Assembly: GCA_036365455.1 (NCBI GenBank)
Contig: JAWQUS010000007.1
Coordinates: 19,360,001 to 19,424,000 of the forward strand
Origin: Macrosoma leucophasiata
Taxonomy: Eukaryota; Arthropoda; Insecta; Lepidoptera; Hedylidae
Direction: 5' to 3'
DNA length: 64,000 nucleotides
Shown here: in pieces, positions 1-10,960 of the stretch
How the letters are laid out: each line of letters begins with the position of its first letter
Numbering within the stretch: the stretch's first letter is position 1
The notes under the pieces: model-generated
Databases searched by the model: none
What the model saw: the letters and a program-made list of their open reading frames with translations, nothing else
Told to the model about the DNA's origin: nothing
Position numbers and translations under genes: made by a program

Positions 1-773
1 TATTTAGATTTAATATGTTGCGCCCACTTTGACAATGTTATTTCATTTAATGAAGTTAAAAATCTTTCTTAAAAATTAAACGTAAAAAAAAACCTAACTT
101 CACGCCTGTTACCCCCGAAGAGGTAGGCAGAGGTACTTAAAAATTACTTGCACAACAATCGTTATTTTTTGGTTTTGTGTTACTTTCAATAGTTCTAAAT
201 ATGTTTAAATAATCACCAATACCTTGGTTAAATAGACAAAATATAAAAGATTTATACGAATTTAAAATACTGTTTGTTATTTAAAATACTGTTTGTTATT
301 TACAAATTTATTTACAATAAAATATAAACAAATCCGCATACAGCTACTAGTTCATGGTGATTGAATGGCCCATTCATCCGGTGGCACGGGGCAGACCCAT
401 CGCGTGGGCCGCAAACATAACTTGCGTCCAACGAGATGCGTGCGCGCACCTAACTACTGCCTGATTATACAGGCTGCTCTAAGCACACTTTGTTCTCGGA
501 CTAAGTAATTAATTAGCTTTCATTAAATATATTTCGTTATGTACATTTTATCAGTTTATTGTTTTTCTAATTCTTACATAATAAATTATTATACTCTAAT
601 TTTAAAAATTACAAATTTGTAGGTATATATATTATGTTTGGGGTCCTTTTAACTCTTTTTATTTGGAATATATATTATAGCTTAATAAACTATTTAAGTA
701 CATTGATATTGACATAATTTACATAGATGTGCTAATAAACTGACATAAAATATAAATTCAAAAAAATTTCAAC
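1..773. other. AT-rich DNA without a gene
   Basis: No coding region is supported. A 19-bp unit is repeated twice in tandem at 262-299. Positions 97-134 match a LINE-end-like repeat also seen at 16391-16437 and, on the other strand, at 56871-56918. The rest is unique AT-rich sequence with a more GC-rich patch at about 355-480. Confidence 0.6.
82..137 (-). repeat. short LINE-end-like fragment
   Basis: Read on the minus strand it gives CTCTGCCTACC followed by a variable stretch and GGCGTGAAG. The same layout marks the end of the reading frame in the (ACAT)n-tailed LINE fragments at 18330-18690 and 57937-58078. I infer a related LINE 3' end, too short for a clade. Confidence 0.4.
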
Positions 774-985
774 TCGTGGTAGAGCTCCAGTGACGGAGCT
801 CGCGGGCGTAGGCACCACCGCATTACCTAATATACTTGCCGCAAAATGGTAGTGCTTAGCACTATCGTGTTCCGGTCAGGCATTTTGACCTCGGTCTTTG
901 TGTGGGTGTCTATAGGCTGCAGTCATCACTTAACATCAATGTGAACTGCATGCTTGTTTGCCACTTCCTTAACATAAAAAAAAAA
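774..985 (+). mobile_element. element A copy, internally deleted
   Basis: Element A is a family of about 290 bp that recurs about 24 times here. Its head reads CACTGGTGGTAGAGCTCC and it ends TTTGCCACTTCCATAACAT plus poly-A, which suggests an RNA-mediated (SINE-like) element. This copy has the head and the A-tail but lacks about 95 bp of the middle: at about 877-884 the text jumps from GGTCAGG straight to CATTTTGACC. I found no Pol III boxes that convince and no clear target duplication. Confidence 0.7.
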
Positions 986-1638
986 TCAGGTCCAGTGGTT
1001 TTGAAGCTCAGCTGTGAAAGACGGATAGACAAATAGAAAGACGGTCACACGAGTGATCCTGTCAGGGTTAATTTTTCCATTTAAAGCACGAAATTCTTAA
1101 AATTTTGCTGTTTCTTCATATGATGAAACTAATTATTAAGCGATATTTTAATTATCAATGATTATCAAGAAATTATTTTAATCGAAAGCACCCTTTACCT
1201 TAATAAACATAAGCTAATATGTGATTTGTTATTTTCTACTTAGGATTAAAATAAACACTCTTTGCTTACTTATATTTAGGTTTAAACGAAACACTCTTTA
1301 ATTTGAGAGATATTTAAAAATAATTTAGAAAATAAACAACCAGAAAATTAACCCAAGCACGCCGTATACATGCATTGCAAATCCAAATCATAACTATATC
1401 CATCCGAGATAGGAGCTTGCACGCCACCGGATCACTCTTTATGGCCTATAAATGTGTAATTCACGCCACCTTAATCCGGCCCTGTTCCTATAAATCTGGA
1501 TTAGCCGCGACCGCTCCGATTGTACGATACCTCGTGATTATACCGTTAACAATTGTAATTGAAAAATAAAGTGCGGCCCTGCCACCTTTTTTGCGATAAC
1601 TGGCTAAAGACGTCTCAGAGATTATAAGCAGAATTACA
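986..1638. other. AT-rich DNA without a gene
   Basis: About 1004-1065 resembles the degenerate ends with gacaga runs and a gtcac block also seen near 52005-52093. A 64-codon open frame at 1375-1569 has no recognisable domain and is probably chance. Nothing else is visible. Confidence 0.5.
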
Positions 1639-1806
1639 TTTTTTTATGTAATGGAAGTGGCAAACAATCATGCAGTTTACGATTTTTTGATGTTAAGTGA
1701 CTGCAGCCTATAGACACTCACACAAAGACCAAGGTCTGAATGCAGATGCGTTACCACTCCTGACGCCTAAGGTATTATACCTCTGTGCCGGATATATGGG
1801 GCCGCA
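1639..1806 (-). mobile_element. element A copy, 5' truncated
   Basis: It starts on the plus strand with the T-run that is the A-tail of the minus-strand element, then runs through GTTAAGTGACTGCAGCCTAT and the middle part to about 1806. The head is missing. The minisatellite starts 33 bp further on, so the array may have grown at or near this broken end. Confidence 0.7.
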
Positions 1807-1838
1807 CACAATATATTTATAGACTAGTAGATTTTTTG

Positions 1839-2700
1839 GACGCCCGACATCCCGACGCTCAGCGTCCCGACGCCCAGCGTCCCGAAGTCAAGCGTCCCGA
1901 CGCCCAGCGTTCCGACGCCCAGCGACCCGACGCCCAGCGTCCCGACGCTCAGCGTCCCGACGCCAAGCGTCCCGAAGTCAAGCGTCCCGACTCCCAGCGT
2001 TCCGACGCCCAGCGACCCGACGCCCAGCGTCCCGACGCCCAGCGTCCCGACGCCCAGCGTCCCGACGCCCAGCGTCCCGACGCCCAGCGTCCCGACTCCC
2101 AGCGTCCCGATGCCAAGCGTCCCGACGCCCAGCGTCCCGACGCCCAGCGTCCCGACGCCAAGCGTCCCGACGCCCAGCGTCCCGACGCCAAGCGTCCCGA
2201 CGCCCAGCGTCCCGACGCCCAGCGTCCCGACGCCCAGCGTCCCGACGCCCAGCGTCCCGACGCCCAGCGTCCCGACGCCCAGCGTCCCGACGCCCAGCAT
2301 CCCAACTCCCAGCGTCCCGATGCCAAGCGTCCCGACGCCCAGCGTCCCGACGCCAAGCGTCCCGACGCCAAGCGTCCCGACGCCAAGCGTCCCGACGCCA
2401 AGCGTCCCGACGCCAAGCGTCCCAACGCCCAGCGTCCCGACGTCAAGCGTTTCGACGCCCGACATCCCGACGCCAAGCGTCCCGACGCCCAGCGTCCCGA
2501 AGTCAAGCGTCCCGATGCCAAACGTCCCGACGCCCAGCGTCCCGACGCCAAGCGTCCCGACGCCAAGCGTCCCAACGCCCAGCGTCCCGACGTCAAGCGT
2601 TCCGACGCCCGACATCCCGACGCCAAGCGTCCCGACGCCCAGCGTCCCGAAGTCAAGCGTCCCGACTCCCAGCGTTCCGACGCCCAGCGACCCGACGCCG
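1839..2700. repeat. 15-bp minisatellite, about 57 units, with higher-order structure
   Basis: The unit is GACGCCCAGCGTCCC. Each unit contains GACGC and its reverse complement GCGTC around a 3-base loop, so each repeat can form a small hairpin. Many of the differences between units fall in the loop (CCA, CAA, TCA), though stem variants such as GAAGT also recur. Variant units recur in order: a block beginning near 2421 returns 150 bp (10 units) later at 2571, and the first 90 or so bases of the array reappear at its end with a shift of 765 bp (51 units). Because 15 is a multiple of 3 and the unit lacks stops, four long frames are open across it on both strands, including one of 307 codons at 1785-2708. 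I take these as a by-product and not as genes. GC content is far above the surroundings. Confidence 0.95.
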
Positions 2701-2860
2701 TTGTATGATCCAAAATTAACCAAAAGTTATATCCAAAAATGCTGCCCAAAGCCACTATTGCACGCGAACGAACTTGCGGGCACAGCTAGTATACAATAAA
2801 TACTTACCATATACAGGACTAAGATAAACTTGTCAACAACATAAATTCAAGTACCAAGCA
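2701..2860. other. flank of the minisatellite
   Basis: Unique sequence that includes GCGGGCACAGCTAGT at about 2778-2792. That motif also occurs in RTE-type ends at 24532 and 61375, so a small RTE-type remnant probably lies here. Confidence 0.4.
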
Positions 2861-2965
2861 GCACGAGGCATGATCTCATTGGCCCATAAATTAGGCAAAA
2901 CAAGCGGCAGATGTCTTGGGGAGTCCCCGTCCGGTAATGGAGGCATTTGCACCACTAATGGCTTG
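2861..2965 (+). repeat. 115-bp repeat, copy 1 of 3
   Basis: Shares CCCATAAATTAGGC, AACAAGCGGCA and GCACCACTAATGGC with the copies at 3451-3568 and 4914-5029. The family is unknown to me. All three copies point the same way. Confidence 0.75.
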
Positions 2966-3007
2966 ATACATATATTTCTACATGACGTATACACGAGACG
3001 TCTAAAC

Positions 3008-3165
3008 GACACAAACTCGTACCGGGACAAATATTTGTATGGCCTACAGGTATTTGTTTTGGGTCTGGGTGTTTGTGTATATATGTATTATGTGTGAACA
3101 ACGGCACCCACGACACAGGTTTTACCTAGTGCGGGGCTGTGAGTGAAAGCGTATTTTATTTTCAA
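3008..3165 (+). mobile_element. tRNA-derived SINE (element B), 5' truncated
   Basis: The part GGACAAATATTTGTATGGCCT and GGTCTGGGTGTTTGTG, then the CACGACACAGGTTT block, matches the copies at 31499-31690, 42925-43075 and 46935-47120. Those copies retain tRNA-like promoter boxes. This copy has lost the tRNA head. Confidence 0.75.
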
Positions 3166-3450
3166 CTATTGTTCTTTTAGTCTTTGTTTGTATTCATATA
3201 AAAACCAAACATCTTAGGCCGCAGGCAATAAATTTTTTTTCTTTAATATTTACTTTTACATATTATGTACATTTGAGTCTGTGGGCTGCAATATTCCCTT
3301 GTGATTACCACGAAAAGGTAGCAAATATTACTTGAAAATTTCTAAGAAAACGCTGCAATAAAATCATCGTAATTAAATAAAACTTCAGTATCTATTAGCA
3401 AAAAAAACTTACACAATATACAAAAATACTGCTCATTTGTATAACCTACA
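3166..3450. other. AT-rich DNA without a gene
   Basis: I see nothing beyond AT-rich sequence. Minus-strand open frames here are short and without motifs. Confidence 0.4.
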
Positions 3451-3568
3451 AGCTCTACAAGCAGGCGCTGGAGGCAAGATCTCGACCCATAAATTAGGCA
3501 AAACAAGCGGCATATGGTAACCAGTACCTGGTGATCCCACCCGGTAATGTAGGCATTAGCACCACTGA
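3451..3568 (+). repeat. 115-bp repeat, copy 2 of 3, next to mariner
   Basis: About 80 bp before the mariner start codon. It sits where the 5' inverted repeat and leader of a complete mariner would be expected. A matching copy follows the transposon at 4914-5029, so the two frame the dead transposon as direct repeats. Confidence 0.75.
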
Positions 3569-3648
3569 AAGTTAAAATTTTAAACAACATAATTCCAAAT
3601 TCAAATTAGGCAAATGTGTGATTTTCATTTGTTTTTCGTACTGTCAAG

Positions 3649-4680
3649 ATGAGTGAATCTAATGAAGAAATTCGATAACTTTTAAAATTTTACTACAAAA
3701 AAGGTAAAAATACAACGCAGGCCGCGAAAAAAATTTTGCTTTCTGCTATTTATGGACCTAGTGCAGTGTCTGTGAGAGTAGCACAAATTTGGTTTAAGTG
3801 TTTTCAATCCGGAAATTTTGATGTCAAAGATGCACCTCGCTCTGGTCGCCCTATTACGGATAAAATGGATGCTATTTTTGAAAAAGTGGAGCAAGATCGA
3901 CATATCAGTAGTTACGACGTAGTTGAAGAACTGAGAATTGATCACAAAACAGTTTTGGCGCATTTGTAAAAAGCTGGGTACAAAAAAAAGCTCGATATTT
4001 GGGTACCTCACGAGCTCACTGAAAGAAACCTAATGAACCGTGTACTCATTTGTGATTCTTTATTACGACGTTATGAAACCGAATCGTTTTTGAAGAAGCT
4101 GATAACTGGTGATGAAAAGTGGATCACGTACGATAAGAACGTGCAAAAAAGGTCGTGGTCAAAGGCCGGTCAGGCTTCACAGACTGTGGCGAAACCCGGG
4201 TTAACTCGCAATAAGGTGATGTTATGTGTGTGGTGGGATTGGAAGGGCATTATTCATTATGAGCTATTACCACCAGGCAGGACTATCGATTCTGAACTCT
4301 ACTGCGAACAACTGATGAGATTAAAGCAAGAAGTTGAGAGAAAGCGGGCGGAATTGATCAACAGAAGGGGTGTGGTGTTTCATCATGATAACGCTAGACC
4401 TCACACATCTATAGCCACTCAGCAAAAATTAAGAGAGTTTGGCTGGGAGGTGTTAATGCATCCGCCGTATAGTCGTGACCTTGCACCTTCAGATTTCCAC
4501 CTGTTTCGGTCTCTTCAGAATTCTTTATGCAATGTTAGGTTAACATCACGAGAGGACTGCCAAATCCACTTGTCGCGGTATTTTGATGAGAAGTCCCAAA
4601 ATTTTTATAGCAATGGGATCATGTCCCTACCTACAAGATAGCAAAAGGTCATCGAACAAAATGGTATATACATACTTTAG
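3649..4680 (+). pseudogene. mariner transposase pseudogene
   Basis: This frame encoded a DDE/D transposase that cuts and pastes mariner DNA at TA sites. From ATG 3649 to the final TAG at 4678-4680 the reading frame stays in one phase, about 343 codons, the normal mariner length. Three in-frame stops break it: TAA at 3676-3678, TAA at 3967-3969 and TAG at 4639-4641 (probably from a Trp codon). No frameshift is needed. The N-terminal part carries helix-turn-helix-like text with the linker SGRPIT. The catalytic D,D34D triad is intact in sequence: TGDEKWI, HHDNARPH and APSDFHLF, with exactly 34 residues between the second and third Asp. YSRDLAPSD corresponds to the family signature YSPDLAPSD. The product is dead, but its coherent frame suggests moderate age. 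Confidence 0.95.
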
Positions 4681-4723
4681 TTAAATTTAAATAAAATATT
4701 AAAAAATGTTTTTAATTATCTTC

Positions 4724-4755
4724 AAAAATGCGAAGAAACTTTTTCCCCAACCTTA
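4724..4755. repeat. right terminal inverted repeat of mariner
   Basis: The plus strand ends CTTTTTCCCCAACCTTA and is followed by TATA, giving the TA target. It lies 44 bp after the last stop codon, as expected for mariner. Confidence 0.8.
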
Positions 4756-4913
4756 TATATATAGAAATCTAATGCTTCCTTAAAAATCTACTCTTAACAG
4801 ATAATTGCGATTGTTATTATGATAATAATAAAGATCTGGAATACCTAAATTAAAGCATACTATCGATTGTTTGTCGCGACATGTCTATAAACAAACTACA
4901 GCTCATATAGATG

Positions 4914-5029
4914 AGCTATAAGCAGACGCTGGAGGCAAGATCTCGGCCCATAAATTAGGCGAAACAAGCGGCAGATGCCGGTACCTGAGGGTCTCGCTCA
5001 GTAATGGGGCATAGCACCACTAATGGCCT
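4914..5029 (+). repeat. 115-bp repeat, copy 3 of 3
   Basis: Matches 3451-3568 from AAGCAGRCGCTGGAGGCAAG through the CACCACT block. Just before it, at 4901-4918, AGCTCAT-ATAG-ATGAGCT forms a short hairpin. Confidence 0.75.
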
Positions 5030-6867
5030 CGGACGGCGACGTTTATCAATTCGCGTCAAATTAGGTACACGTGATGCTATCGAATTATTAGCTCACTATA
5101 GTTCTAATTTAATCGTACCTATTATTATTAGAAGAAGTAGGCTTATATTGACCTAGCTTTGCGCATGATATTTTTTATACTTTGTATCGTATAATGATGA
5201 CATATTTTTCTGATAAAGATTCGTAATTCATTTGTCTACAATATTCATCGTTTTAAGAATACTTGTATTTGTACATTTTATAACTAACGAACGAAAACTA
5301 CCTGTACATAATGATACTTCAAAATTATCGGGTATTAATATTCATTTCCTTTTCACGTTTGTAGGCCATATACATACACTTCACTCTCAAATTTGGTTAA
5401 TAGTAATACTAGCCAAATTTAAAACACGAATGAAGAATCATACGACAAACATTGCTTAAATAAAAACAATAAATAAACATTAAAAAGGTTATAAATCAAT
5501 ACTTACAATACTAAATCGTGAGAAAACTATCCCTCGGTACATCAGTAGCGCACCCTAAAACAAAGTTATCCCCGCTCGCTGGGGCACTAAAAATTCCTCA
5601 TAATTGAATGAATCAATTCTATCGCCATTAAATCGAGTTACCGAGCATATTGGGTGAGCAAATTTATTTAGCTAATATGCCCCCGCTCTGCTCGAGCGAG
5701 ATTTATCCCTTATCCCTTGTTCGTACCTTCACTTCACGTGAGAGAATGCGAAAATGTTGAAACGTTACAACTGGGGTTCTGTCCCTACACAATTTTTATA
5801 ATCAAATATTCATAAATTCAAAATCATGACAGAATTCCGCGTCTAAATTTCAAAGAACAGACTTTAATTAAAACAAAGACTTCCATCGAGTTCAGCGAAG
5901 TAACATTGACAACTTAACGTAGAGTTACAGTAACTCGAATAAATATTTAATCCGGGCGAAGAAACCGTCACCGGCACGTCTCGAACTCCCGAACTCGAAC
6001 ATCCACAGGGGGCGGAACTCAGCGCAAACTTGCAAAGCGACAACTAACGTAAATTATTAATACCTGACATAAATTTGCCATAATACCGCCAAGTTTGCTG
6101 GCCGTAGGCTGGCTCAAGACAGTTGTACAAGCTACTAACAAATCGCAAGCCGGATGCGTCGCTCTAATGGCGGCATAAAGCAGCGGGGCTCGTAATGCGA
6201 CCCTTCCCTTCCCTACTGATCTTATCAATTTGCCGAACAAGATACTTGAGATAGCGAGCGTCTCCAGGATTGCTATCAGGTGGGACAACTCGTGTTGATA
6301 CGTCGAACTTGTGATGCTGAACAAAAGTAAACATAGAGAGATAGAATGGCGTTCATGCATATATATGCGGCTTTGTTCCAAACTATTTAATTTACTGAAA
6401 TTCTGTCTAATTCAGAACATGCAGGTATTCATAATATTTCTGATTGAAAATAATACGATAATTTGTTACTCATCAAATAAACAGGAATAACATTATATAT
6501 TTTAGCTAAATTTGTGTTTAATTTGAGTAATGTTAATTACTATTTTAATCTCTCATAAATTTAATAGCTCAAATTATCACCTTTTTCGAACTTTCGAACT
6601 TTTTAGCATTTTCAGTACTTTCTGCCACTGTGCTACCCTTTTCCCGTAAGATGGTAAAGTAGGTACGGTCCCGTTATTTCTTAGAAAAAAAGCTAGTAAG
6701 TAGCAATTCATCTCACTTTGAGATACCATATCGTACGTCGAAGTTAAGTTTGTAACAAAATATAAAAATACTAAACCAATTAACTACCACCCAATATTGA
6801 TAATAATTATAGATTCCTCGCTTACGCAACAAACTACTCTCGAGTAACTAAAGTACTGTCGAGTACC
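5030..6867. other. unique AT-rich DNA
   Basis: No gene, RNA or known repeat could be supported in these 1.8 kb. 5520-6130 is more balanced in GC and looks unique. A 120-codon minus-strand frame (6019-6381) has no domain I recognise. Confidence 0.4.
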
Positions 6868-6965
6868 TACTGTCTAGGGGTGGAGTCAAAAGTTTTAGGA
6901 ATCGGCGTGTATGAATAAAGAGAATGATGAATGTGAAAGAAGCACAGCAGGTGTGTCACATACAT
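6868..6965 (+). mobile_element. LINE 3' coding fragment (element D)
   Basis: GAATGATGAATGTGAAAGAA and CAGGTGTGTCA correspond to the conserved end of the reading frame seen at 18540-18600 and 59105-59145. It stops before the tail. It represents the C-terminus of a non-LTR reverse transcriptase frame, heavily truncated. Confidence 0.5.
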
Positions 6966-7205
6966 GCATTTACCACAAACTCAATACGAACGAATATTAC
7001 CTACGAATATTACCTATGTTTTTTTTAATTATTTTAAACGTGCATTATCTAGATTCTAATTTATCTAATCTTTGTGTTGCGCTTAATTTAATTGGAATGC
7101 TGTACATACCTATAATAGGCATATGTATCAGACCAATGCTTCTGTGATATATTTTGTAACTATTTGATGTACTATGCTGTTGGTGTGTCAATAAAATAAA
7201 TAAAT
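6966..7205 (+). mobile_element. LINE 3' untranslated end
   Basis: Ends GTTGGTGTGTCAATAAAATA followed by a run of AAAT. The minus strand at 55255-55300 shows the same GTTGGTGTGACTAATAAATA end. I infer a 5'-truncated LINE 3' end with an AAAT tail; the upstream body is too diverged to align by eye. Confidence 0.45.
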
Positions 7206-8095
7206 AAACATGTTTATACATTTTTGGTACTAATGACAGTACATATTATTATTTTTGGACACTTAATACTATATTCTCTAATACGTCCTGAGTGTGATAT
7301 GATTATGGCAATCAGTCAGCTAATAACATTTGAAATTTCAAACCCATTTCTGTCATAGCCGCCAAGAAAAACATAAAATAATTTACATGTGAAACAAGTG
7401 AGATTTTGAATTCCACACATGGAGGGCGGCTAAACGAAACCCTTTCAGTAAGACATGGCATTAGCACCAACCACTTCAGAATCCTGTCACGTGCAGCCGG
7501 CGAGTGGTTCCAACGTCCAATCACTTCGATCTAAACTAATAAATCGGAAGGAAGCGCTGGCGCATACGGATTGCAGCTACTCCGGGCTGCATATAAATGA
7601 AGATAAATTGCTCATATGTACGTCTGTGCAAATGTAGAATGCTCTAGAATTATTTTTACATTGGTTATTGAATGTTTGTTGTTTGTACTTATGTGATGGA
7701 AATTACGCGGCTTGTGACTGCAAAACTACTCGGGCTTCAGGAATGGTAAAACATCCGCAATCTGACCTTTGGTTTCTATATACCCTCTATGATGATATAC
7801 TATATGATGTCTATAGACTTTAAATTAACTTACGTGTGAATTATACATATGTTCGTTTACCATCGACATGACTTATTAAAGCATAATTTAATGATGGTAC
7901 CCAGTTAGATTTAATTTTATATCAACGGCACAATAGTTAGAGAAAAACTACGTAACTACCGACGTGATGTGTCATGACGTCGGGATGTGACGACCTCACC
8001 GCTAGTGGAGGAGAACTCTACCGCTAGTGCAGACAGCCAACCGAACAATGGCGATAAAACTATTTGAATGGAACGGTAGTAAATGCAATAAAGCG
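7206..8095. other. unique DNA without a gene
   Basis: AT-rich with a mixed patch at 7430-7620 and another at 7970-8095. Small open frames of 60-70 codons overlap on both strands, which argues against coding. Nothing else is seen. Confidence 0.4.
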
Positions 8096-8335
8096 GGATA
8101 GGTAGTAACGTACCCCGATAAAATTATCGTCACTGCGATCGCCAATCCGTATGCCAAGCGTAGCGATTAGGGTATATTTTTCTGAATATGACGCACAACC
8201 CTATTGTGGGCATCGTTAGGGAAGGCGTTTGTCCAGCGGTGGATGTCTTTCGGCTAAAGTAATGACTAGTGGTGATTGATGTGATGTTAGCAACTGTTGA
8301 ATAATAACTTAAATTCATATTGGAAATAAATCCAA
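8096..8335 (+). mobile_element. LINE 3' end fragment
   Basis: CACTGCGATCGCCAATCCG and TATGCCAAGCG return at 27117-27180. The stretch GGGAAGGCGTTTGTCCAGC, then GGTGGATGTCTTTCGGCT, at 8220-8257 is typical of a LINE 3' end I know from many moth genomes (recognised from memory, not searched). Confidence 0.5.
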
Positions 8336-9112
8336 CTCCGAATGTAATTAATAACGCGAAAGTCTTCAATAATCTGCTACAAAGTCCATTGAAAATAGAA
8401 AACTAATTACATTCAGGTAACATAACCGAATGAAAAGACACAAAACCGACAGCGATTCAAAAAGATGCGATCATCCATCGCGAGCGTGGAGTCAATTTAT
8501 CACCGGGAGAAAAATGAAAACTCCGTACGTCCATTAAAAATAGTACATAGTCGTATGACCCATAAAACGAGAGAGCTACGTGAAAAGAAATACAACTCGG
8601 AAAAAATAGTCACCACATCGTCAGTCGAGGTACCGGCGACCAAAAAAGAAAACCAATTTGCCCGCATGAAAAGGTTCGATCCAATCGCAGTCCCCGTATC
8701 CACTCATTTGATATTTCCACTCGGCGATAGAACAAATTACAAACTGTCGATTTACTCGCCGAATTATTAGAGCTATTTATTTTTCTGTCACCTGTCGGTC
8801 GCCAAGCTTATGGAAATCGCTTACGGCTTGCATTCGAAGTTTTCCTATTAACACCCCTCATTGAAATCTTTATTGTATTGTATTAAAAACGAAAATTGGC
8901 AATAAGCGGCTTTTTATGATTTGTGGAACGGTTTCCAAATTGGATTGATGTTTTATGCTTACAGCGTTGTATTGACTTAACATCACAAAATTGTTTGGAT
9001 GAGTTTATGTTAACGTTTCTCTGATGTGGAACATTGAGTTCAGTCGTTGGGCCTAATGGAATGGTATGGAAGTCATAAACTGATCAATCTCTCTCTGGTC
9101 ATTCTATCACTG
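8336..9112. other. unique DNA, one unexplained open frame
   Basis: A 101-codon plus-strand frame at 8465-8770 is rich in Lys, Arg and Glu and has no signal or domain that I recognise. A shorter minus-strand frame overlaps it. It may be chance, or part of an exon. The rest is AT-rich and featureless. Confidence 0.3.
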
Positions 9113-9412
9113 CTGGTAGAGCTCTAGCTCTAGTGACGAGGCTCGCGGGCGTAGGCACCACCGCATTACCTAATATACTTGCCGCTAAATGGTAGTGTTC
9201 AGCACTATCGTATTCCGGTCAGGTGGTAATGTACGGCCCTGTAATTTCCGGCACAGAGGCATAACACCTTAGGCCTCACGAGTGGTAACGTAGCTGCATT
9301 TTGACCTTGGTCATTGTGTGGGGGTCTATAGGCTGCAGTCATCACTTAACATCAATGTGAACTGCATGCTTGTTTGCCACATCCATTACATAAATAAAAA
9401 AAAAAAAAAAAA
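9113..9412 (+). mobile_element. element A copy, nearly complete
   Basis: Starts CTGGTAGAGCTC and runs through the full middle (GTGTTCCGGTCAGGTGGTAA, GGCACAGAGGCATAACACC) to a long A-tail. The head hairpin has a small duplication (AGCTCTAGCTCTAG). Confidence 0.85.
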
Positions 9413-9494
9413 TAAATAGTAAAATCTAAATGGTCCAAGAAACAAAGGAGTGACGTATTGATATGCTTTGTAATATTTTTAATTTCCAAAGAGT

Positions 9495-9660
9495 TTTTTA
9501 ACCGACGTCAAAAAGGAGGAGGTTCTCAATTCGTCTCGGTATGTTTTTTTTTTGTGTGTATGATACGCAATTTCTCCAGCGTTTGTGGGCTGGATTTCGA
9601 TTTTTTTTTTGTTTTAGGCTATCCTTTATTTGTTAACATTTTTTATATTTAAATCGATAT
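9495..9660 (+). mobile_element. fragment of the ccgac-tcaaaaa repeat family
   Basis: ACCGACGTCAAAAAGGAGGA then GGTTCTCAATTC is a phrase widespread in lepidopteran genomes. It recurs at 15820-15990. The class is unresolved; a LINE or Helitron end is possible. Confidence 0.45.
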
Positions 9661-10529
9661 TTATCCATTATTTAAGATCACTGAGAATTGACTGTCCTTA
9701 TCATTTCCCAAGCCGAATCCTTTTCAGGATTTTCTAAATCTAGTTGGACTAAGTATAACAGCGTTTATTGCGTAGCAACAATGGAAATTTTTATTTCTTT
9801 GAAATATCTTCAAAATGACTTTAACTTTCAAAGAAAAAAAATGAGGATCCCATCGTTTATATGGCATCCAATGTATAATTGGATCTTGCGATACAACACC
9901 ATAATTATCATCGATTTTAACTTGTTTTATATTAGAATTATTTATTATTTAATCTGCGCTTTGATACCTTTTTAAAGAGAATATTCATAATCGTTAACTG
10001 TAATTAACAATACGATCTCTTAATTAATTTTAGTGAAATAACGTAGATCGTTTTATACCTAAAATTTAATAATGACCAAAAATAGATCCTATAAAATGAT
10101 ATGCATTATTAAAGTAGAGCGGTAGTTCTTTATGAAATATTATGAAAGTACCTACTAACATTGTGTAATTTATTATGTTGCTTAGATTTGAATTAATTAT
10201 TTTAGTTTAGATTTTGATTCATAGTATGGGAGATGGTAATCTTCATAATATTGTAATTAAAAATGTGAATTAAATATTTTATGGTTTACTTGGTCAAACA
10301 CTTCAGTTCGATCAACTAAGGACAGGAAAGTGATATGAAAGGACTAGCTATAGTCTTTGCTGTGATCTAGCTACGAAGACCTAAAAATGAGTTCCCTGGC
10401 CTACACTTGATCTATGCCAAGAAAGTAATATGAAAACATACTCAGTAAGTATAAACTAAGAACAAATAATTTATTATATTAGGTAGGTATTTCAATATAC
10501 GCAAGAGGTAACTCTATATTTACATCCAA
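9661..10529. other. AT-rich DNA without a gene
   Basis: Very AT-rich. A 95-codon frame at 9688-9975 ends in a hydrophobic run without a recognisable domain. Nothing else is visible. Confidence 0.4.
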
Positions 10530-10960
10530 TTACTAAACAGGCGCCCCAAATGACGACCCAAGATATAACAGAGTACATTCCTCAAAACAGTTTCCCTGCA
10601 GCGGGTAGCTACCATAAATATGTACTGACAAAGCCTCCCCTCCGTCGCCATGACAACCGCGTCATCCCGCGCGAAAACATATCATTTTAATAAACGGACG
10701 AATCAAAAATATAGAAGCGAACAAAAAATAAGCCGATACATTATCAGGTGACATTTTTACCTGTTGGGTTGAGTTAATGAGAGGGCGGCCATATTTTAAC
10801 GGCGGGTCGATAAATCAGATCGGCAAGATTGATGCGTCGGCCAGCGAAAGGGAAACGGTTTTGATTTGTGAGCGTTGACGGGCTGACAATAGCGTGACGT
10901 CACACGGCAAGTTCGCCGTCACGTGAAAACTGTTCGGATGGAGGAGAATGGAAGTGGGTC
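10530..10960. other. unique GC-richer island
   Basis: More GC-rich than its flanks and free of the repeats that fill the window. It includes CGTGACGTCAC (10895-10905) with a CRE-like core and CGTCACGTGA (10917-10926) with an E-box CACGTG-like core. It could be conserved regulatory DNA; this is inference. Confidence 0.3.

Larger units (their letters stand above)
3569..4755 (+). mobile_element. mariner transposon, inactive, 5' end missing
   Basis: A Tc1/mariner-superfamily element: coding part 3649-4680 and a right terminal repeat at 4724-4755, followed by TA, the mariner target dinucleotide. Read inward, the right terminal repeat starts TAAGGTTGGGGAAAAAGTTT. I could not find the matching left repeat: the 80 bp before the start codon do not resemble it. 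The left boundary given is a maximum. With one end gone and three stop codons it cannot move itself. Confidence 0.85.

Noticed and set aside
1839..2700. CRISPR-like array
   Set aside because: There are no spacers: units are contiguous, and the genome is eukaryotic.
1785..2708. 307-codon frame of pentad repeats
   Set aside because: It is produced by the 15-bp minisatellite; three other long frames are open over the same DNA, two of them on the other strand, and it starts in a broken element A copy.
8465..8770. 101-codon Lys/Arg-rich frame
   Set aside because: No domain is recognisable, a frame on the other strand overlaps, and nothing around it supports a gene. Kept only as a note in the stretch 8336-9112.
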